Assembly: GCF_009936275.1 (NCBI RefSeq)
Contig: NZ_AP019797.1
Location: 2,897,890 to 2,961,889 of the forward strand
Length of the DNA stretch: 64,000 nt
Origin: Rhodothermus marinus
GTDB lineage: Bacteria; Bacteroidota; Rhodothermia; Rhodothermales; Rhodothermaceae
Direction: 5' to 3'
The number at the start of each line of letters is the position of its first letter. Position 1 is the first letter of the stretch. The notes beneath the pieces were generated by a model that had not been told where the DNA came from, searched no databases, and saw only the letters and a program-made list of their open reading frames with translations. A program made the translations under genes and the position numbers. This document shows, piece by piece, positions 29,818-38,774 of the stretch.

Positions 29818-30999
29818 TCATTCCGCAACAACGGTGCCGGGCGTCCGGCGATCCAGCGAAGCCAGCAGCCGGCCGAGCTGCTCCAGCGAGGCCAGGTTGT
29901 GCACGGGCAGGAAGTGGTCGATGTAAGGCAGGGCCGCCCGCATCCCGCGCGTGAGCGGCCGATAGTGCTCGTAGCGCAGCAGCGGATTGAGCCAGATGAG
30001 CCGATAGCAACTGCGCGACAGGCGGGCCATCTCGCGCGCGAGCAGTTCCGGATCGCCCCGGTCCAGACCGTCGCTGATGATGAGCACGACGCCGCTGGCG
30101 GGCAGCACGCGCCGGAGCCAGCGGTAGTTGAACGTGCGCAGCGTCTCGCCGATGCGGGTGCCGCCGGACCAGTCCTGTACGGTGCGGCCTACCTCGGCCA
30201 GTGCCACATCCACATCGCGCAGGCGAAGCTGGCGCGTGATGCGCGTCAGACGCGTGCCGAACACGAAGCTCTCCACGCGGCGCAACCCGCCCGTGATCGC
30301 ATGGAGAAAGTGCAGCAGCAGGCGGCTGTAGCGCTCCATCGAGCCGCTGATGTCGCAGAGCACGACCAGCGGCCGTGGTTTGGAGCGGGGCAGCCGCATG
30401 GCCAGCCGCAACACTTCGCCCTGATGGCGCAGCGCCCGGCGAAGCGTCCGGCGCAGATCGGGGCGTCCGCGCCGGGCACCCGACTGCCAGCGTCGCGTGC
30501 GGCGGGGCGGCAGCGGCCAGCGCAGCGTGCGCAGAAAAGCCCGCACCGCGGCCTCCTCCTCGGCCGTCATCTGCGCAAAGTCTTTGTGGCGCAGCACCTC
30601 GTCGGCGCTGTAGGTGAGCACCAGTTCCACCTCCTCGGCGGCCTCGGAGACCTCGGCGCGGGGACGCTCCGGATGCAACGCCTCCAGCGCCCGGGCCATG
30701 CCCGGGGGCGGGGTGGGCGGCACAGGCGACCGGGGCAACAGAGCGGCCAGTTCTTCCGGAATCGGCGAGCGTCCCTGCCAGAACAGCCGGAACAGCTGAT
30801 CGAACAGGGCCGCCTCGCTCTGTCGCCGCACGAACACGCTGAAAAGCGCCTGCCGCACGTCCTCACGTCGCGCCACGCCGACCAGCGCGACGGCCTGCAG
30901 CGCGTCGAGCACCTGATCGGTGCCGATGACCAGACCGGCCCGCCGCAATGCCTGCGCAAAGGCCACAATGCGCGCGGCAATGTCCCCACCGGTGCGCAT
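29818..30999 (-). CDS. VWA domain-containing CoxE-like protein
   Basis: The 393-residue product has a CoxE-type von Willebrand A domain in its C-terminal half: metal-site residues DISGSMERYS (DxSxS, about residues 210-220), the conserved Thr in GGTRIGETLRTF, and Asp in ISDGLDRGDPE. The N-terminal half is helical and Arg-rich. It starts 3 bp after the stop of the MoxR ATPase gene, the usual arrangement in which a MoxR AAA+ protein and a VWA partner act as a chaperone pair for metal insertion or complex assembly. The client here is not identified. Confidence 0.9.
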   Translation of the reverse strand: MRTGGDIAARIVAFAQALRRAGLVIGTDQVLDALQAVALVGVARREDVRQALFSVFVRRQSEAALFDQLFRLFWQGRSPIPEELAALLPRSPVPPTPPPGMARALEALHPERPRAEVSEAAEEVELVLTYSADEVLRHKDFAQMTAEEEAAVRAFLRTLRWPLPPRRTRRWQSGARRGRPDLRRTLRRALRHQGEVLRLAMRLPRSKPRPLVVLCDISGSMERYSRLLLHFLHAITGGLRRVESFVFGTRLTRITRQLRLRDVDVALAEVGRTVQDWSGGTRIGETLRTFNYRWLRRVLPASGVVLIISDGLDRGDPELLAREMARLSRSCYRLIWLNPLLRYEHYRPLTRGMRAALPYIDHFLPVHNLASLEQLGRLLASLDRRTPGTVVAE

Positions 31000-31002
31000 G
31001 GC

Positions 31003-31920
31003 TCAGGTTCCCCGGGTGCGTGCCGTCTCCAGCAGGCGCGTCTGCACTTCCGGCCGCTGCACCAGCTCCACGTCGTCCCGGTATTTGAGCAGGGCACCGA
31101 GCGTTTCCGATACCGTCGCCGCGTCCAGCTCGCTGCGATCCAGCGCCAGCAGCGCCTCGGCCCAGTCGAGCGTCTCGGCCACGCCCGGCGGCTTGTACAG
31201 ATCCTCCTGCCGAAGTGCCTGCACGAAAGCCACCACCTGACGGGCCAGCTGCTCGGCCAGACCGGGCACGCGCCGCCGCACGATCGCCAGCTCCTTCTCA
31301 AACGACGGATATTCGACCCAGTAGTAAAGACACCGGCGCTTGAGCGCGTCGTGAATTTCGCGCGTGCGGTTCGACGTGATCACGACGACCGGCGGCACCT
31401 CGGCGCGGACGGTGCCCAGCTCGGGAATCGAGATCTGAAAATCCGAGAGCAACTCCAGCAGAAACGCCTCGAATTCTTCGTCGCTGCGGTCCAGTTCGTC
31501 AATGAGCAGCACGGGCGCCTGCCCGTCCCGGCTCTGCTGCACGGCCTGCAGCAGCGGCCGCGCGATCAGAAAGTCCGGACTGAAGATTTCGGCCAGCAGC
31601 CGGTTGCGATCGACCTGACCGCTCGCCTCGGCCAGCCGGATTTCGAGCAGCTGGCGGGCATAGTTCCACTCGTAGACGGCCGTGTGCACGTCGAGCCCCT
31701 CGTAGCACTGCAGGCGGATGAGCGGCACCCGTAGCATACGGGCCAGCACCTTGGCCACCTCCGTCTTGCCGACGCCCGGCTCGCCCTCCAGAAAGAGCGG
31801 GCGCCGCATCCGCAGCGCCAGAAAGATCGTCGTGGCCAGACTCCGCTCGGCCACGTAGTCGTGCGCGGCCAGCGCCTGCTGCACCGCCTCGATCGACTCC
31901 GGAAACATCCCGTCCGACAT
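31003..31920 (-). CDS. MoxR-family AAA+ ATPase
   Basis: This 305-residue ATPase has Walker A (LEGEPGVGKTEVAKVLA), Walker B (VLLIDELDRSDEEFEAFLLELL) and sensor-1 region VVITSNRTREIHDALKRRC, all in the expected order for MoxR. It is a chaperone-like AAA+ protein that works with a VWA partner, here encoded 3 bp downstream. It faces away from the HxlR gene by about 60 bp on the same strand. Confidence 0.94.
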   Translation of the reverse strand: MSDGMFPESIEAVQQALAAHDYVAERSLATTIFLALRMRRPLFLEGEPGVGKTEVAKVLARMLRVPLIRLQCYEGLDVHTAVYEWNYARQLLEIRLAEASGQVDRNRLLAEIFSPDFLIARPLLQAVQQSRDGQAPVLLIDELDRSDEEFEAFLLELLSDFQISIPELGTVRAEVPPVVVITSNRTREIHDALKRRCLYYWVEYPSFEKELAIVRRRVPGLAEQLARQVVAFVQALRQEDLYKPPGVAETLDWAEALLALDRSELDAATVSETLGALLKYRDDVELVQRPEVQTRLLETARTRGT

Positions 31921-31979
31921 CGGCTCCTCCGTCTGACTTCAGCGCAAAGGACACGCGGCTGCGGCGCGAACGTTTCCCG

Positions 31980-32300
31980 TCAGCCCGGCACCTGCAGGTA
32001 GCGCCGACCCCAGGCCTCGATGGCCTGCACCACGCCTTCCAGCGCGCGGCCGGCTTCGGTCAGGCTGTAGCGCGTGCGGGGCGGCATGTGCGAGGTCACT
32101 TCCTTTTCGATCACTCCCAGCTCCACGAGCCGCTCCAGTCGTTGGGCCAGCGTGGCCGAGTTGCACCCGCCAATGGCCCGCGCCAGCTCGTTGAAGCCCC
32201 GGGGCGCCTCCAGCAGCGCCCGGATGATGTGCAGCGTCCATTTCTCCTGCAGCAGCTCGATCGCCGCATAGACCGGACAGAACCGCTCTTCTCCGTTCAT
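31980..32300 (-). CDS. HxlR-family winged-helix transcriptional regulator
   Basis: This 106-residue DNA-binding protein has the conserved N-terminal Cys (ERFCPVYAAIELLQEKW, about residue 7) used by HypR/YodB/QorR-type members as a thiol redox or electrophile switch. The winged-helix core is GFNELARAIGGCNSATLAQRLERLVELGVIEK. A GTG precedes the chosen ATG by one codon. It is divergent from a DoxX-NmrA gene pair, a layout seen for regulators of quinone or aldehyde detoxification genes, so it probably controls both itself and its neighbours. Confidence 0.92.
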   Translation of the reverse strand: MNGEERFCPVYAAIELLQEKWTLHIIRALLEAPRGFNELARAIGGCNSATLAQRLERLVELGVIEKEVTSHMPPRTRYSLTEAGRALEGVVQAIEAWGRRYLQVPG

Positions 32301-32371
32301 CACAACACGTTAACACTTTGTTACACACTTTACAAGCTAAAGCACTTGACTTTTCAAAGCAACAGGCGTTT

Positions 32372-32387
32372 ATTTGTTGAAACAAAT
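32372..32387 (+). promoter_or_regulatory. Palindromic operator candidate for the HxlR regulator
   Basis: ATTTGTT-GA-AACAAAT is a perfect 7-bp inverted repeat with a 2-base spacer. It overlaps a TTTATTTG sequence that could be the -7 element of the DoxX promoter, with TTG at 32346-32348 upstream. It lies in the 107-bp gap between the divergent HxlR and DoxX genes. Binding by HxlR is inferred from position. Confidence 0.45.
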
Positions 32388-32407
32388 AACTAACTGGAGG
32401 GTGCCCT

Positions 32408-32773
32408 ATGGAAGTCGTGTTCTGGATCGGACGCATTCTGTTCGGCGGCTACTTCATCCTGAGCGGGCTCAACCACTTCATCATGCTGAACCAGATGGCG
32501 CCGTATGCGGCCGCCAAGAAGGTGCCGGCGCCCAAGCTGGCCGTCATCGTGACGGGTCTGATGCTGCTGGCCGGCGGCCTGGCCGTGCTGACCGGCCTGT
32601 ACGTACGGCTCGGCCTGTGGCTGCTGGTCATCTTTCTGGTGTTCGTGACGCCCTGGATGCACAACTTCTGGACCGTGCAGGATCCCATGCAGCGCATGGG
32701 CGAGCAGGTGAACTTCTTCAAGAATCTCGGCCTGCTGGGCGCGGTCCTGCTGCTGCTGTACTTCTGGAGCTGA
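32408..32773 (+). CDS. DoxX family membrane protein
   Basis: This 121-residue integral membrane protein has four hydrophobic helices and DoxX-type motifs (GRILFGGYFILSGLNHF, MLLAGGLAVLTGLYVRLG). DoxX-like proteins are linked to membrane redox processes and thiosulfate:quinone chemistry in archaea, but the bacterial members are mostly uncharacterised. A GGAGGG ribosome-binding site precedes the ATG. It is divergent from the HxlR gene and upstream of the NmrA-like gene, which together suggest a redox or electrophile-stress cluster. Confidence 0.9.
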   Translation: MEVVFWIGRILFGGYFILSGLNHFIMLNQMAPYAAAKKVPAPKLAVIVTGLMLLAGGLAVLTGLYVRLGLWLLVIFLVFVTPWMHNFWTVQDPMQRMGEQVNFFKNLGLLGAVLLLLYFWS

Positions 32774-32805
32774 TGCGCTTCGGAAAAGCACGATAAAAAG
32801 CCCGG

Positions 32806-32830
32806 GCGCGCACGCTGCGCGCCTGTTTTT
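32806..32830 (+). terminator. Terminator-like hairpin after the DoxX gene
   Basis: GCGCGCA (32806-32812) pairs with TGCGCGC (32816-32822) around a three-base loop, followed by CTGTTTTT. It separates the DoxX gene from the NmrA-like gene 28 bp downstream and could be an attenuator or partial terminator. Confidence 0.7.
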
Positions 32831-32857
32831 CAATCTTTCCAAAAACCGGAGCATACC

Positions 32858-33742
32858 ATGGCTGGAATCATCGGTGTAACCGGCGCAAGCGGTCATCTGG
32901 GCCGTCGCGTGGTGGAACTGTTGCTGGAAAACGTATCGGCCGAACGGATCCGGGCACTGACGCGCCACCCGGAGAAGATCGCCGACCTGGCAGCGCGGGG
33001 CGTCTCGGTCGGCGCGGGCGACTTCGCACGGTCGGACGAACTGACCCGGGCGCTGGAGGGTGTCGAGCGGCTGCTATTGATCAGCACCGACGACCTGCAT
33101 CCCGGAGCGCGGGTCAGGTTGCACCGCCAGGCCATCGAAGCCGCCCGAAAAGCAGGGGTGCGCTATGTGGCCTATACCTCGGCCACGCGCGCCGACACCA
33201 ACCCGGTGAGCTTCATGCGCGATCACGCGGAGACCGAGGCGGCGCTCCGTGAAAGCGGCCTGGCCTGGACGCTCCTGCGCAACAACCTCTACGCCGAGAC
33301 GCTGCTCATGGTGGCGCCGGTGGCGCTCCAGACCGGCGTGTTGCAACTTCCGGCCGACGACGGGCGCGTCGGGTTCGTGGCCCGCGAGGACTGCGCCCGG
33401 ATGGCGGCGGCCGTCCTGCTCGACCCGGCTCACGAAGGCAAAATCTACGAGGTGACGGGGCCGGAGGCGCTCGGTTATGCCGAGGCGGCCGCGATCCTGT
33501 CGGAACTGAGCGGGCGGCCGGTCCGCTACGAGCCGGTCTCGCCGGAAGCCTACCGTCAGGCCATGGCGGCCGCCGGCCTGCCCGACTTCGTCATCGACGC
33601 CATGACGTCGATGTATCAGGGCGTGGCGCAGGGCGCTTTCGACCTGGTCACGTCGGTCGTGCAGGAGGTGACCGGTCGGGCGCCGCTGACCGTGCGTCAG
33701 GCGCTCGAGGCGCAGCGGGCGGCCCTGCAACCGGCCGGATGA
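32858..33742 (+). CDS. NmrA-like/QorB-type NAD(P)H-dependent oxidoreductase
   Basis: The 294-residue product has an atypical SDR Rossmann fold with the nucleotide motif [17 protein letters not shown] at the N-terminus, and follows QorB (E. coli YtfG) in overall pattern ([48 protein letters not shown]). QorB reduces quinones with NADPH. In E. coli it is paired with the HxlR-type regulator YtfH, matching the HxlR gene here. Enzyme activity on quinones is therefore likely, though not provable from sequence. A GC-rich inverted repeat at 33772-33800 follows. Confidence 0.88.
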   Translation: MAGIIGVTGASGHLGRRVVELLLENVSAERIRALTRHPEKIADLAARGVSVGAGDFARSDELTRALEGVERLLLISTDDLHPGARVRLHRQAIEAARKAGVRYVAYTSATRADTNPVSFMRDHAETEAALRESGLAWTLLRNNLYAETLLMVAPVALQTGVLQLPADDGRVGFVAREDCARMAAAVLLDPAHEGKIYEVTGPEALGYAEAAAILSELSGRPVRYEPVSPEAYRQAMAAAGLPDFVIDAMTSMYQGVAQGAFDLVTSVVQEVTGRAPLTVRQALEAQRAALQPAG

Positions 33743-33771
33743 GCCGTCGCGACCATTGCCCGGAATTTTTC

Positions 33772-33800
33772 GAACGCCCGGGTCATCGACCCGGGCGTTC
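33772..33800. terminator. Perfect 13-bp inverted repeat after the NmrA-like gene
   Basis: GAACGCCCGGGTC (33772-33784) and GACCCGGGCGTTC (33788-33800) form a perfect stem with a three-base loop, 30 bp after the gene. It has no T tract, so it may be a Rho-independent-like barrier, an mRNA 3' stabiliser or a protein site. Confidence 0.5.
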
Positions 33801-33908
33801 ATGTCCGCATTGAGCGAAGGCGAACGCGATGGGTCGAGGTGCCCCGACGCAGGCCAGGAGCTGAAATCCAGTAGTTCTGAGCACAGGTCACCAGGCGACT
33901 CCGTTATC

Positions 33909-34976
33909 ATGGAAATCGGACTGTACAGCTTTGGCGAACGTACGATCGATCCGGAGACCGGTCGGCTCATTTCGCCGGCCGAGCGCATGCGGCGGTTGCT
34001 GGAAGAGATCGAGCTGGCCGACCAGGTAGGGCTGGACGTGTTCGGCGTCGGGGAGCACCACCGGCCGGACTATATCGTCTCGGCGCCGGCCGTGGTGCTG
34101 GCGGCGGCCGCCGCGCGCACGCGACGCATCCGGCTCACCAGCGCGGTGAACGTGCTGAGCTCGGACGATCCGATCCGCGTCTTTCAGCAGTTTGCCACGC
34201 TGGATCTCATCTCCGACGGACGGGCCGAGATCATGGTCGGGCGAGGCTCGTTCATCGAGTCGTTCCCGCTCTTCGGTTACGATCTAAACGACTACGACGC
34301 GCTCTTCGAAGAGAAGCTGGCCCTGCTGCTCCGCCTTCGGGAATCGGAGCATGTCACCTGGCCGGGCGGCCGTTTTACGCACCCGATTCCCGGACTGGGC
34401 GTCTATCCCCGTCCCATTCAGAACCCGCTGCCGGTCTGGATCGCGGTGGGCGGCACACCGGCCTCGGCGGTGCGGGCCGGTCGGCTGGGCCTGCCCATGG
34501 CCCTGGGGATCATCGGTGGACTGCCCGAGCGCTTCGTGCCCCTGGTCGAGCTGTATCGCCAGACGGCCCGTCAGGCCGGCCATACGCCCCGGGTGAGCAT
34601 CAATTCACATGGCTTTCTGGCCGACACCTCGCAGGAAGCACGCGACACGGCTTTTCCGGCCTTCAAGCTGCAGATGGACAGGATCGGCCGCGAGCGTGGC
34701 TGGCCGCCCATGACCCGGGAGCAGTTCGAGGCTTCCTGCACGCTACGCGGGGCCAACTTCGTGGGGAGTCCGCAGGAAGTGATCGAAAAAATACTTTTCC
34801 AGTACGAGCTGTTCGGGCACGATCGGTTTCTGCTGCAGCTCACGGTGGGCACGCTGCCCCATCGGAAGGTGCTGCATGCGATTGAACTGCTGGGCACGAA
34901 GGTCGCGCCCGTCGTGCGCCGGGAGATTGCACGCCGGCGGGCGGCCGCCTCGTCCGAGATCAGTTCATCGCCATGA
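33909..34976 (+). CDS. LLM-class flavin-dependent oxidoreductase (luciferase-like)
   Basis: This 355-residue (beta/alpha)8-barrel flavoprotein begins [18 protein letters not shown]. It has luciferase-like motifs [52 protein letters not shown] and the flavin-phosphate region [16 protein letters not shown] later [18 protein letters not shown] segment is also typical. The substrate is unknown; the neighbours (VOC protein, NmrA-like oxidoreductase) point to oxidative metabolism. An in-frame ATG at 33756 would add 51 non-homologous residues. Confidence 0.9.
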   Translation: MEIGLYSFGERTIDPETGRLISPAERMRRLLEEIELADQVGLDVFGVGEHHRPDYIVSAPAVVLAAAAARTRRIRLTSAVNVLSSDDPIRVFQQFATLDLISDGRAEIMVGRGSFIESFPLFGYDLNDYDALFEEKLALLLRLRESEHVTWPGGRFTHPIPGLGVYPRPIQNPLPVWIAVGGTPASAVRAGRLGLPMALGIIGGLPERFVPLVELYRQTARQAGHTPRVSINSHGFLADTSQEARDTAFPAFKLQMDRIGRERGWPPMTREQFEASCTLRGANFVGSPQEVIEKILFQYELFGHDRFLLQLTVGTLPHRKVLHAIELLGTKVAPVVRREIARRRAAASSEISSSP

Positions 34977-36021
34977 GCAGCCCGGCCGCGTCCAGCAGGA
35001 AGACCTCGACGCGATTGTGCGAGGCGTTATAGCCGGTACCGGCCAGGTAGCGGCCGTTGTACGAGACCACGGGAGCTCCCCAGAACGTGGAGCCGCGCGA
35101 GAGCAGGCCGTCGTAAACTTTCTTCAGCCGACGCATCTTGCCTTCCTGCCAGTGGAAGGTATGCCAGACGCCTTCTTTGTCCTGAGCGACGCCGACAATA
35201 ACCGTCCCGTCCTCGGAGACCCAGACGGCCTTGCTGTCCCAGCCGCCCAGTGTGCCCAGGTCCTCCATGCCGGTTTCGGCCGTCCAGCGGAAGGCCCGGC
35301 GACGGCCCCGGGCATCTTCGGCCATGCCTACCACGACGCGTCCATCGGCCGAGACGGCCAGCGCCTGGCTCCAGTTGCCGCCCAGCGTCCCCAGGTCCTC
35401 CATGCCGCCTTCCGGCGTCCAGCGAAACGCCCGACGCTGTCCGCGTTCGTCTTCGGCCATGCCCACCACGACGCGCCCGTCGGCCGAGACAGCCAGCGCC
35501 TCGCTTTCCGAGCCGCCCAGCGTCCCCAGATCCGCCATGCCACCTTCCGGCGTCCATCGGAAGGCCCGGAAGCGTCCGTAGCCATCTTCTGCCGTGCCCA
35601 CGACCACCTGACCGCTGGCCGAGACGGCCATGGCTTCGCTTTCCGAGCCGCCCAGCGTGCCCAGATCCGCCATGCCGGCCTCGACCGTCCACCGAAACGC
35701 CCGCGTATGGCCATGGCCGTTTTCGGCCATGCCCACCACGACGCGTCCGTCACCCGACACGGCCAGCGCCTGGCTCCGCACGCCGCCCAGCGTACCCAGA
35801 TCCTGACGTCCTTCCCACACCGACCACCGGAACGCCCGGCTGCGCCCCTGCTCGTCACGGGCAACGCCCACGACCACCGCCCCGTTGGCCGAGACGCCCG
35901 TCAGCCGGTGCACTTCGGTTTCCTTCAGATCTACCCAGGTAAAGGACTGCGCATATGCCGCACTCCCGATCCACCAGGCAAAGCCCAGAAAAGCCAGCCA
36001 GAGCCACGTCAGACGTTTCAT
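34960..36021 (-). CDS. Exported HAF-repeat protein
   Basis: The 353-residue product has a signal peptide ([19 protein letters not shown], then SAAYAQ) and five tandem copies of a 45-residue HAF-type repeat (DLGTLGG ... [24 protein letters not shown]), visible as a 135-bp period in the DNA between about 35250 and 35800. HAF repeats form beta-propeller-like extracellular structures of unknown function. No T9SS sorting tail is seen. It overlaps the convergent LLM gene at its 3' end by 17 bp. Confidence 0.85.
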   Translation of the reverse strand: MKRLTWLWLAFLGFAWWIGSAAYAQSFTWVDLKETEVHRLTGVSANGAVVVGVARDEQGRSRAFRWSVWEGRQDLGTLGGVRSQALAVSGDGRVVVGMAENGHGHTRAFRWTVEAGMADLGTLGGSESEAMAVSASGQVVVGTAEDGYGRFRAFRWTPEGGMADLGTLGGSESEALAVSADGRVVVGMAEDERGQRRAFRWTPEGGMEDLGTLGGNWSQALAVSADGRVVVGMAEDARGRRRAFRWTAETGMEDLGTLGGWDSKAVWVSEDGTVIVGVAQDKEGVWHTFHWQEGKMRRLKKVYDGLLSRGSTFWGAPVVSYNGRYLAGTGYNASHNRVEVFLLDAAGLLMAMN

Positions 36022-36138
36022 GATAGATACTTCCGGTTTGTTTACAGCCATCGAAAGGCCGAGATGCCCCTTACAGGTATCGGCGGCCTTTTGGAAAACT
36101 TTAGCGACTTTTTCGGTGGGGCTGTAAAACATACAAGA

Positions 36139-36930
36139 ATGAACACCATGCATGCAACCTTTCCGTCGCGCATTCGCGCGCTGACGCTGCGCGTGCGCGA
36201 CCTGAGCACGCAGCGCGTTTTTTACCATGAACTGCTGGGGCTGCCGCTACAGGAATCCGGCACCGATCGGCTCGTGCTGGCGCCGGAAAGCGGCGCGTTC
36301 ACGCTGGAGCTGATCGCCGACCCCTCGGCCCCGCTGCGTCCCTGGCCTACGATCGGGCTCTACCACTTTGCGCTCTTACTGCCTGATCGGACTGCTCTGG
36401 CGGCGGTGGCCGCACGGCTGCTGGCCCGGAATGTCTTTTTCGAAGGGGCAGCCGACCATGCCGTCTCCGAAGCGCTTTACTTCCGGGATCCGGAAGGGAA
36501 CGGGCTGGAGCTGTATGCGGACCGGCCGCCCGAGCTGTGGCCGCGCCGGGGCCCGCTCATGGTGACCGAACCGCTGGACCTCGAAGCGCTGCTGCGCGGC
36601 GCCCGACCGGCCCCGCTCCCTCCGGACGTGCGCATCGGACACCTGCACCTGCACGTGCCCGACCTGGACGAAGCCGAGCGGTTCTTTGCCGGCCGGCTGG
36701 GGATGACCGTAACGCTGCGCACCTATCCCGGCGCCCGCTTCTTCGCCTACGACGGCTATCACCACCACATCGGCGCCAACATCTGGGCGCGCGGACGCCG
36801 TGCGCCGGACCATGCAACCGGCCTGCTGGCTTACGCGCTGCAGGTCCCGGAAGAAATAGCCTGCACGCTCCCGCCCACGCTGCAGGATCCGGCCGGCGTC
36901 ACCGTGTATGTCCGGACCGCCGGCGCGTAG
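36139..36930 (+). CDS. VOC-family protein, catechol-2,3-dioxygenase-like
   Basis: The 263-residue product begins MNTMHATFPSRIRALTLRV and has two vicinal-oxygen-chelate modules: residues about 10-110 (LTLRVRDLSTQRVFYHELLGLPLQESG, YFRDPEGNGLELYADRP) and about 155-250 (IGHLHLHVPDLDEAERFFAGRLGMTV, GYHHHIGANIW). The second module supplies the His ligands, with His in HLHLHV and HHHIG and Glu in the first module's GLELY. This resembles CatE-type extradiol dioxygenases. It is divergent from the HAF gene, with a 117-bp gap. Confidence 0.85.
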   Translation: MNTMHATFPSRIRALTLRVRDLSTQRVFYHELLGLPLQESGTDRLVLAPESGAFTLELIADPSAPLRPWPTIGLYHFALLLPDRTALAAVAARLLARNVFFEGAADHAVSEALYFRDPEGNGLELYADRPPELWPRRGPLMVTEPLDLEALLRGARPAPLPPDVRIGHLHLHVPDLDEAERFFAGRLGMTVTLRTYPGARFFAYDGYHHHIGANIWARGRRAPDHATGLLAYALQVPEEIACTLPPTLQDPAGVTVYVRTAGA

Positions 36931-37132
36931 CCTTCAGCCGCACTGGCAGGAGTGTCGGGCAGGTCTTCAGGATCAATCTTCCATCCGACTGCTCCCAGCC
37001 GTTCGCGACCGAAGCCGTCCGTGGCCATGCAGCAATGGTCACCACGGGTGCCGACCCGAAGGCTACCCGCCTGGCCTACGAGGCGCTCCAGCGCGAGGCG
37101 GCCCGGGCTTCATACGGAACGCTTGTTTCCGT

Positions 37133-38725
37133 TCAGGTAAGCCAGCGTCCCAAATGACCCAGCGCCCATGAAATCAACACGATGAGCACAAAATAGGCCG
37201 TCAGTGTTCCGTAGGTAGGCGCGTTACGGCGAAGCTCCCGCCACAGCTCACGGCCGATCGGTTCCTCCTCGGCCGGGGAGACCCGGCGTCCCTGCAGTAC
37301 TGCGACTCCCAGCGTTACGATACAGCCAATCGCATTCCACCAGAGCCAGGACACCTCGGCCTCGAAGCGCAGCCAGAGCACCAGGTTCATGCCCACGCCG
37401 GCCAGCAACCCGGCGATCACGCCGGCCCCGGTGGCCCGTCGGCTCAGAATAGCCAGCAGGAAAGCGGCCAGTATGGGGCCGTAGAAGACCGAGCCAATTT
37501 TGTTGATGCCCTCGATGACGGTCGGTGCCAGTCCACCGGCCAGAAAGGCAAAACCGGTGCAGAGCAGGCCCCAGACCACGGTCATCAGGCGGGAGATATT
37601 CAGATAATGCCGATCGCTCGCTTCGGGCCGTACGTAGCGCGCGTAGATATCCTGCACGGTGGCCGCCGCCAGCGAGTTGAACGCCGAGTCAATGCTTGAC
37701 ATGACTGCAGCGAACATGGCGGCCAGCAGCACACCCGTGATGCCCGTCGGCACATAGTGCTTGATGAAAACCGGAATCATGTAGTCCGGATGCTCGGGCG
37801 GAACCAGCGCCGCAAATTCGGGGACCGCTTTCAGAAACCCTGCAAAGAAAAACCCGACCAGAATGTAGGAGAGCACCAGCGGAAAACGCCCGATACCGTT
37901 GATGAACAACGCACGCCGGGCCGTTTCAATCGAAGGCGTCGAGAGTACCCGTTGAATCTGGCTCTGATCACAGCCGTAGTAGGAACTGTAGAGAAAGAAT
38001 CCACCCAGCACCATGGGCCAGAAGCCGAACGTAGCGCCGTCGCCCAGGCCATGCGCCCAGTTCAGGGCGTGTACCCGTTCGTCGGGAATGAGCGGAAGCA
38101 GATTTTCCCAACCGCCTCCATAGTGAATCACATAGCCCAGCACGATAAAAATGCCAATCCACAGGACAAACAACTGTACAACGTCGCTCCATACGTCGGC
38201 CGCAATGCCCCCCATGGTCGTGTAGAGCAACGAGATCCCACCCACCAGCAGAATGGCCACCGCCAGCGATGTCCCCAGAATCGTCGAGAGCAGAATGGCC
38301 GCTGCGTAAATGCTGACCCCCGTGGCCAGTCCCCGACTGATCTGAAAGATCGCGCTAAAAGCCAGGCGCGTTCCGGCTCCGAAGCGGCGCTCCAGGTATT
38401 CATAAACCGTAATCACATTGGCCCGATGGAACGTCCGAGCCAGTACGGCCATCACCAGAATCATGGCCAGTGGTACGGCAAACTCGTACTGCAACCACTG
38501 GAGTCCCCCTCCCGGCCGCAACGCCACAAAGGCCGGTGCACTGATCATGCTGATCACGCCGGCCTGTGTGGCCATCATTGAAGCCCCGATTGCCCAGGCC
38601 GGCATGCGGCGTCCACCCAGGAAATAATCGGCGCGCCCGGCATATCGGCGCCCGATCATGTAGGAGAACAGTACCAATCCCAGGAAATATCCCCCGATGA
38701 TAAGGTAATCCAGGATGGTAATCAT
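37133..38725 (-). CDS. Sodium:solute symporter (SSS family) of the asnB cluster
   Basis: This 530-residue membrane transporter has the SSS pattern of 13-14 hydrophobic helices. Recognisable segments are GRRYAGRADYFLGGRRMPAW at the N-terminus, LLYTTMGGIAADVWSDVVQ and AAMFAAVMSSIDSAFNSLAAATVQDIY, the last typical of Na+-binding helix 8. It imports an organic solute with Na+; the substrate is unknown. It is the last gene of a minus-strand cluster, 49 bp after the isochorismatase-like gene and downstream of asnB, so its cargo probably feeds those enzymes. Confidence 0.92.
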   Translation of the reverse strand: MITILDYLIIGGYFLGLVLFSYMIGRRYAGRADYFLGGRRMPAWAIGASMMATQAGVISMISAPAFVALRPGGGLQWLQYEFAVPLAMILVMAVLARTFHRANVITVYEYLERRFGAGTRLAFSAIFQISRGLATGVSIYAAAILLSTILGTSLAVAILLVGGISLLYTTMGGIAADVWSDVVQLFVLWIGIFIVLGYVIHYGGGWENLLPLIPDERVHALNWAHGLGDGATFGFWPMVLGGFFLYSSYYGCDQSQIQRVLSTPSIETARRALFINGIGRFPLVLSYILVGFFFAGFLKAVPEFAALVPPEHPDYMIPVFIKHYVPTGITGVLLAAMFAAVMSSIDSAFNSLAAATVQDIYARYVRPEASDRHYLNISRLMTVVWGLLCTGFAFLAGGLAPTVIEGINKIGSVFYGPILAAFLLAILSRRATGAGVIAGLLAGVGMNLVLWLRFEAEVSWLWWNAIGCIVTLGVAVLQGRRVSPAEEEPIGRELWRELRRNAPTYGTLTAYFVLIVLISWALGHLGRWLT

Positions 38726-38774
38726 GGGGCAGGACGTTCGGTTGGTTCAGCCGAAAACAGGATCCCCGCGTCTC

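Noticed and set aside
36931-37132. Possible small gene between the VOC and SSS genes (a plus-strand start at 37034)
   Set aside because: The 40-residue frame overlaps the SSS 3' end and lacks similarity or a convincing ribosome-binding site; could be a decayed remnant, but not enough evidence.
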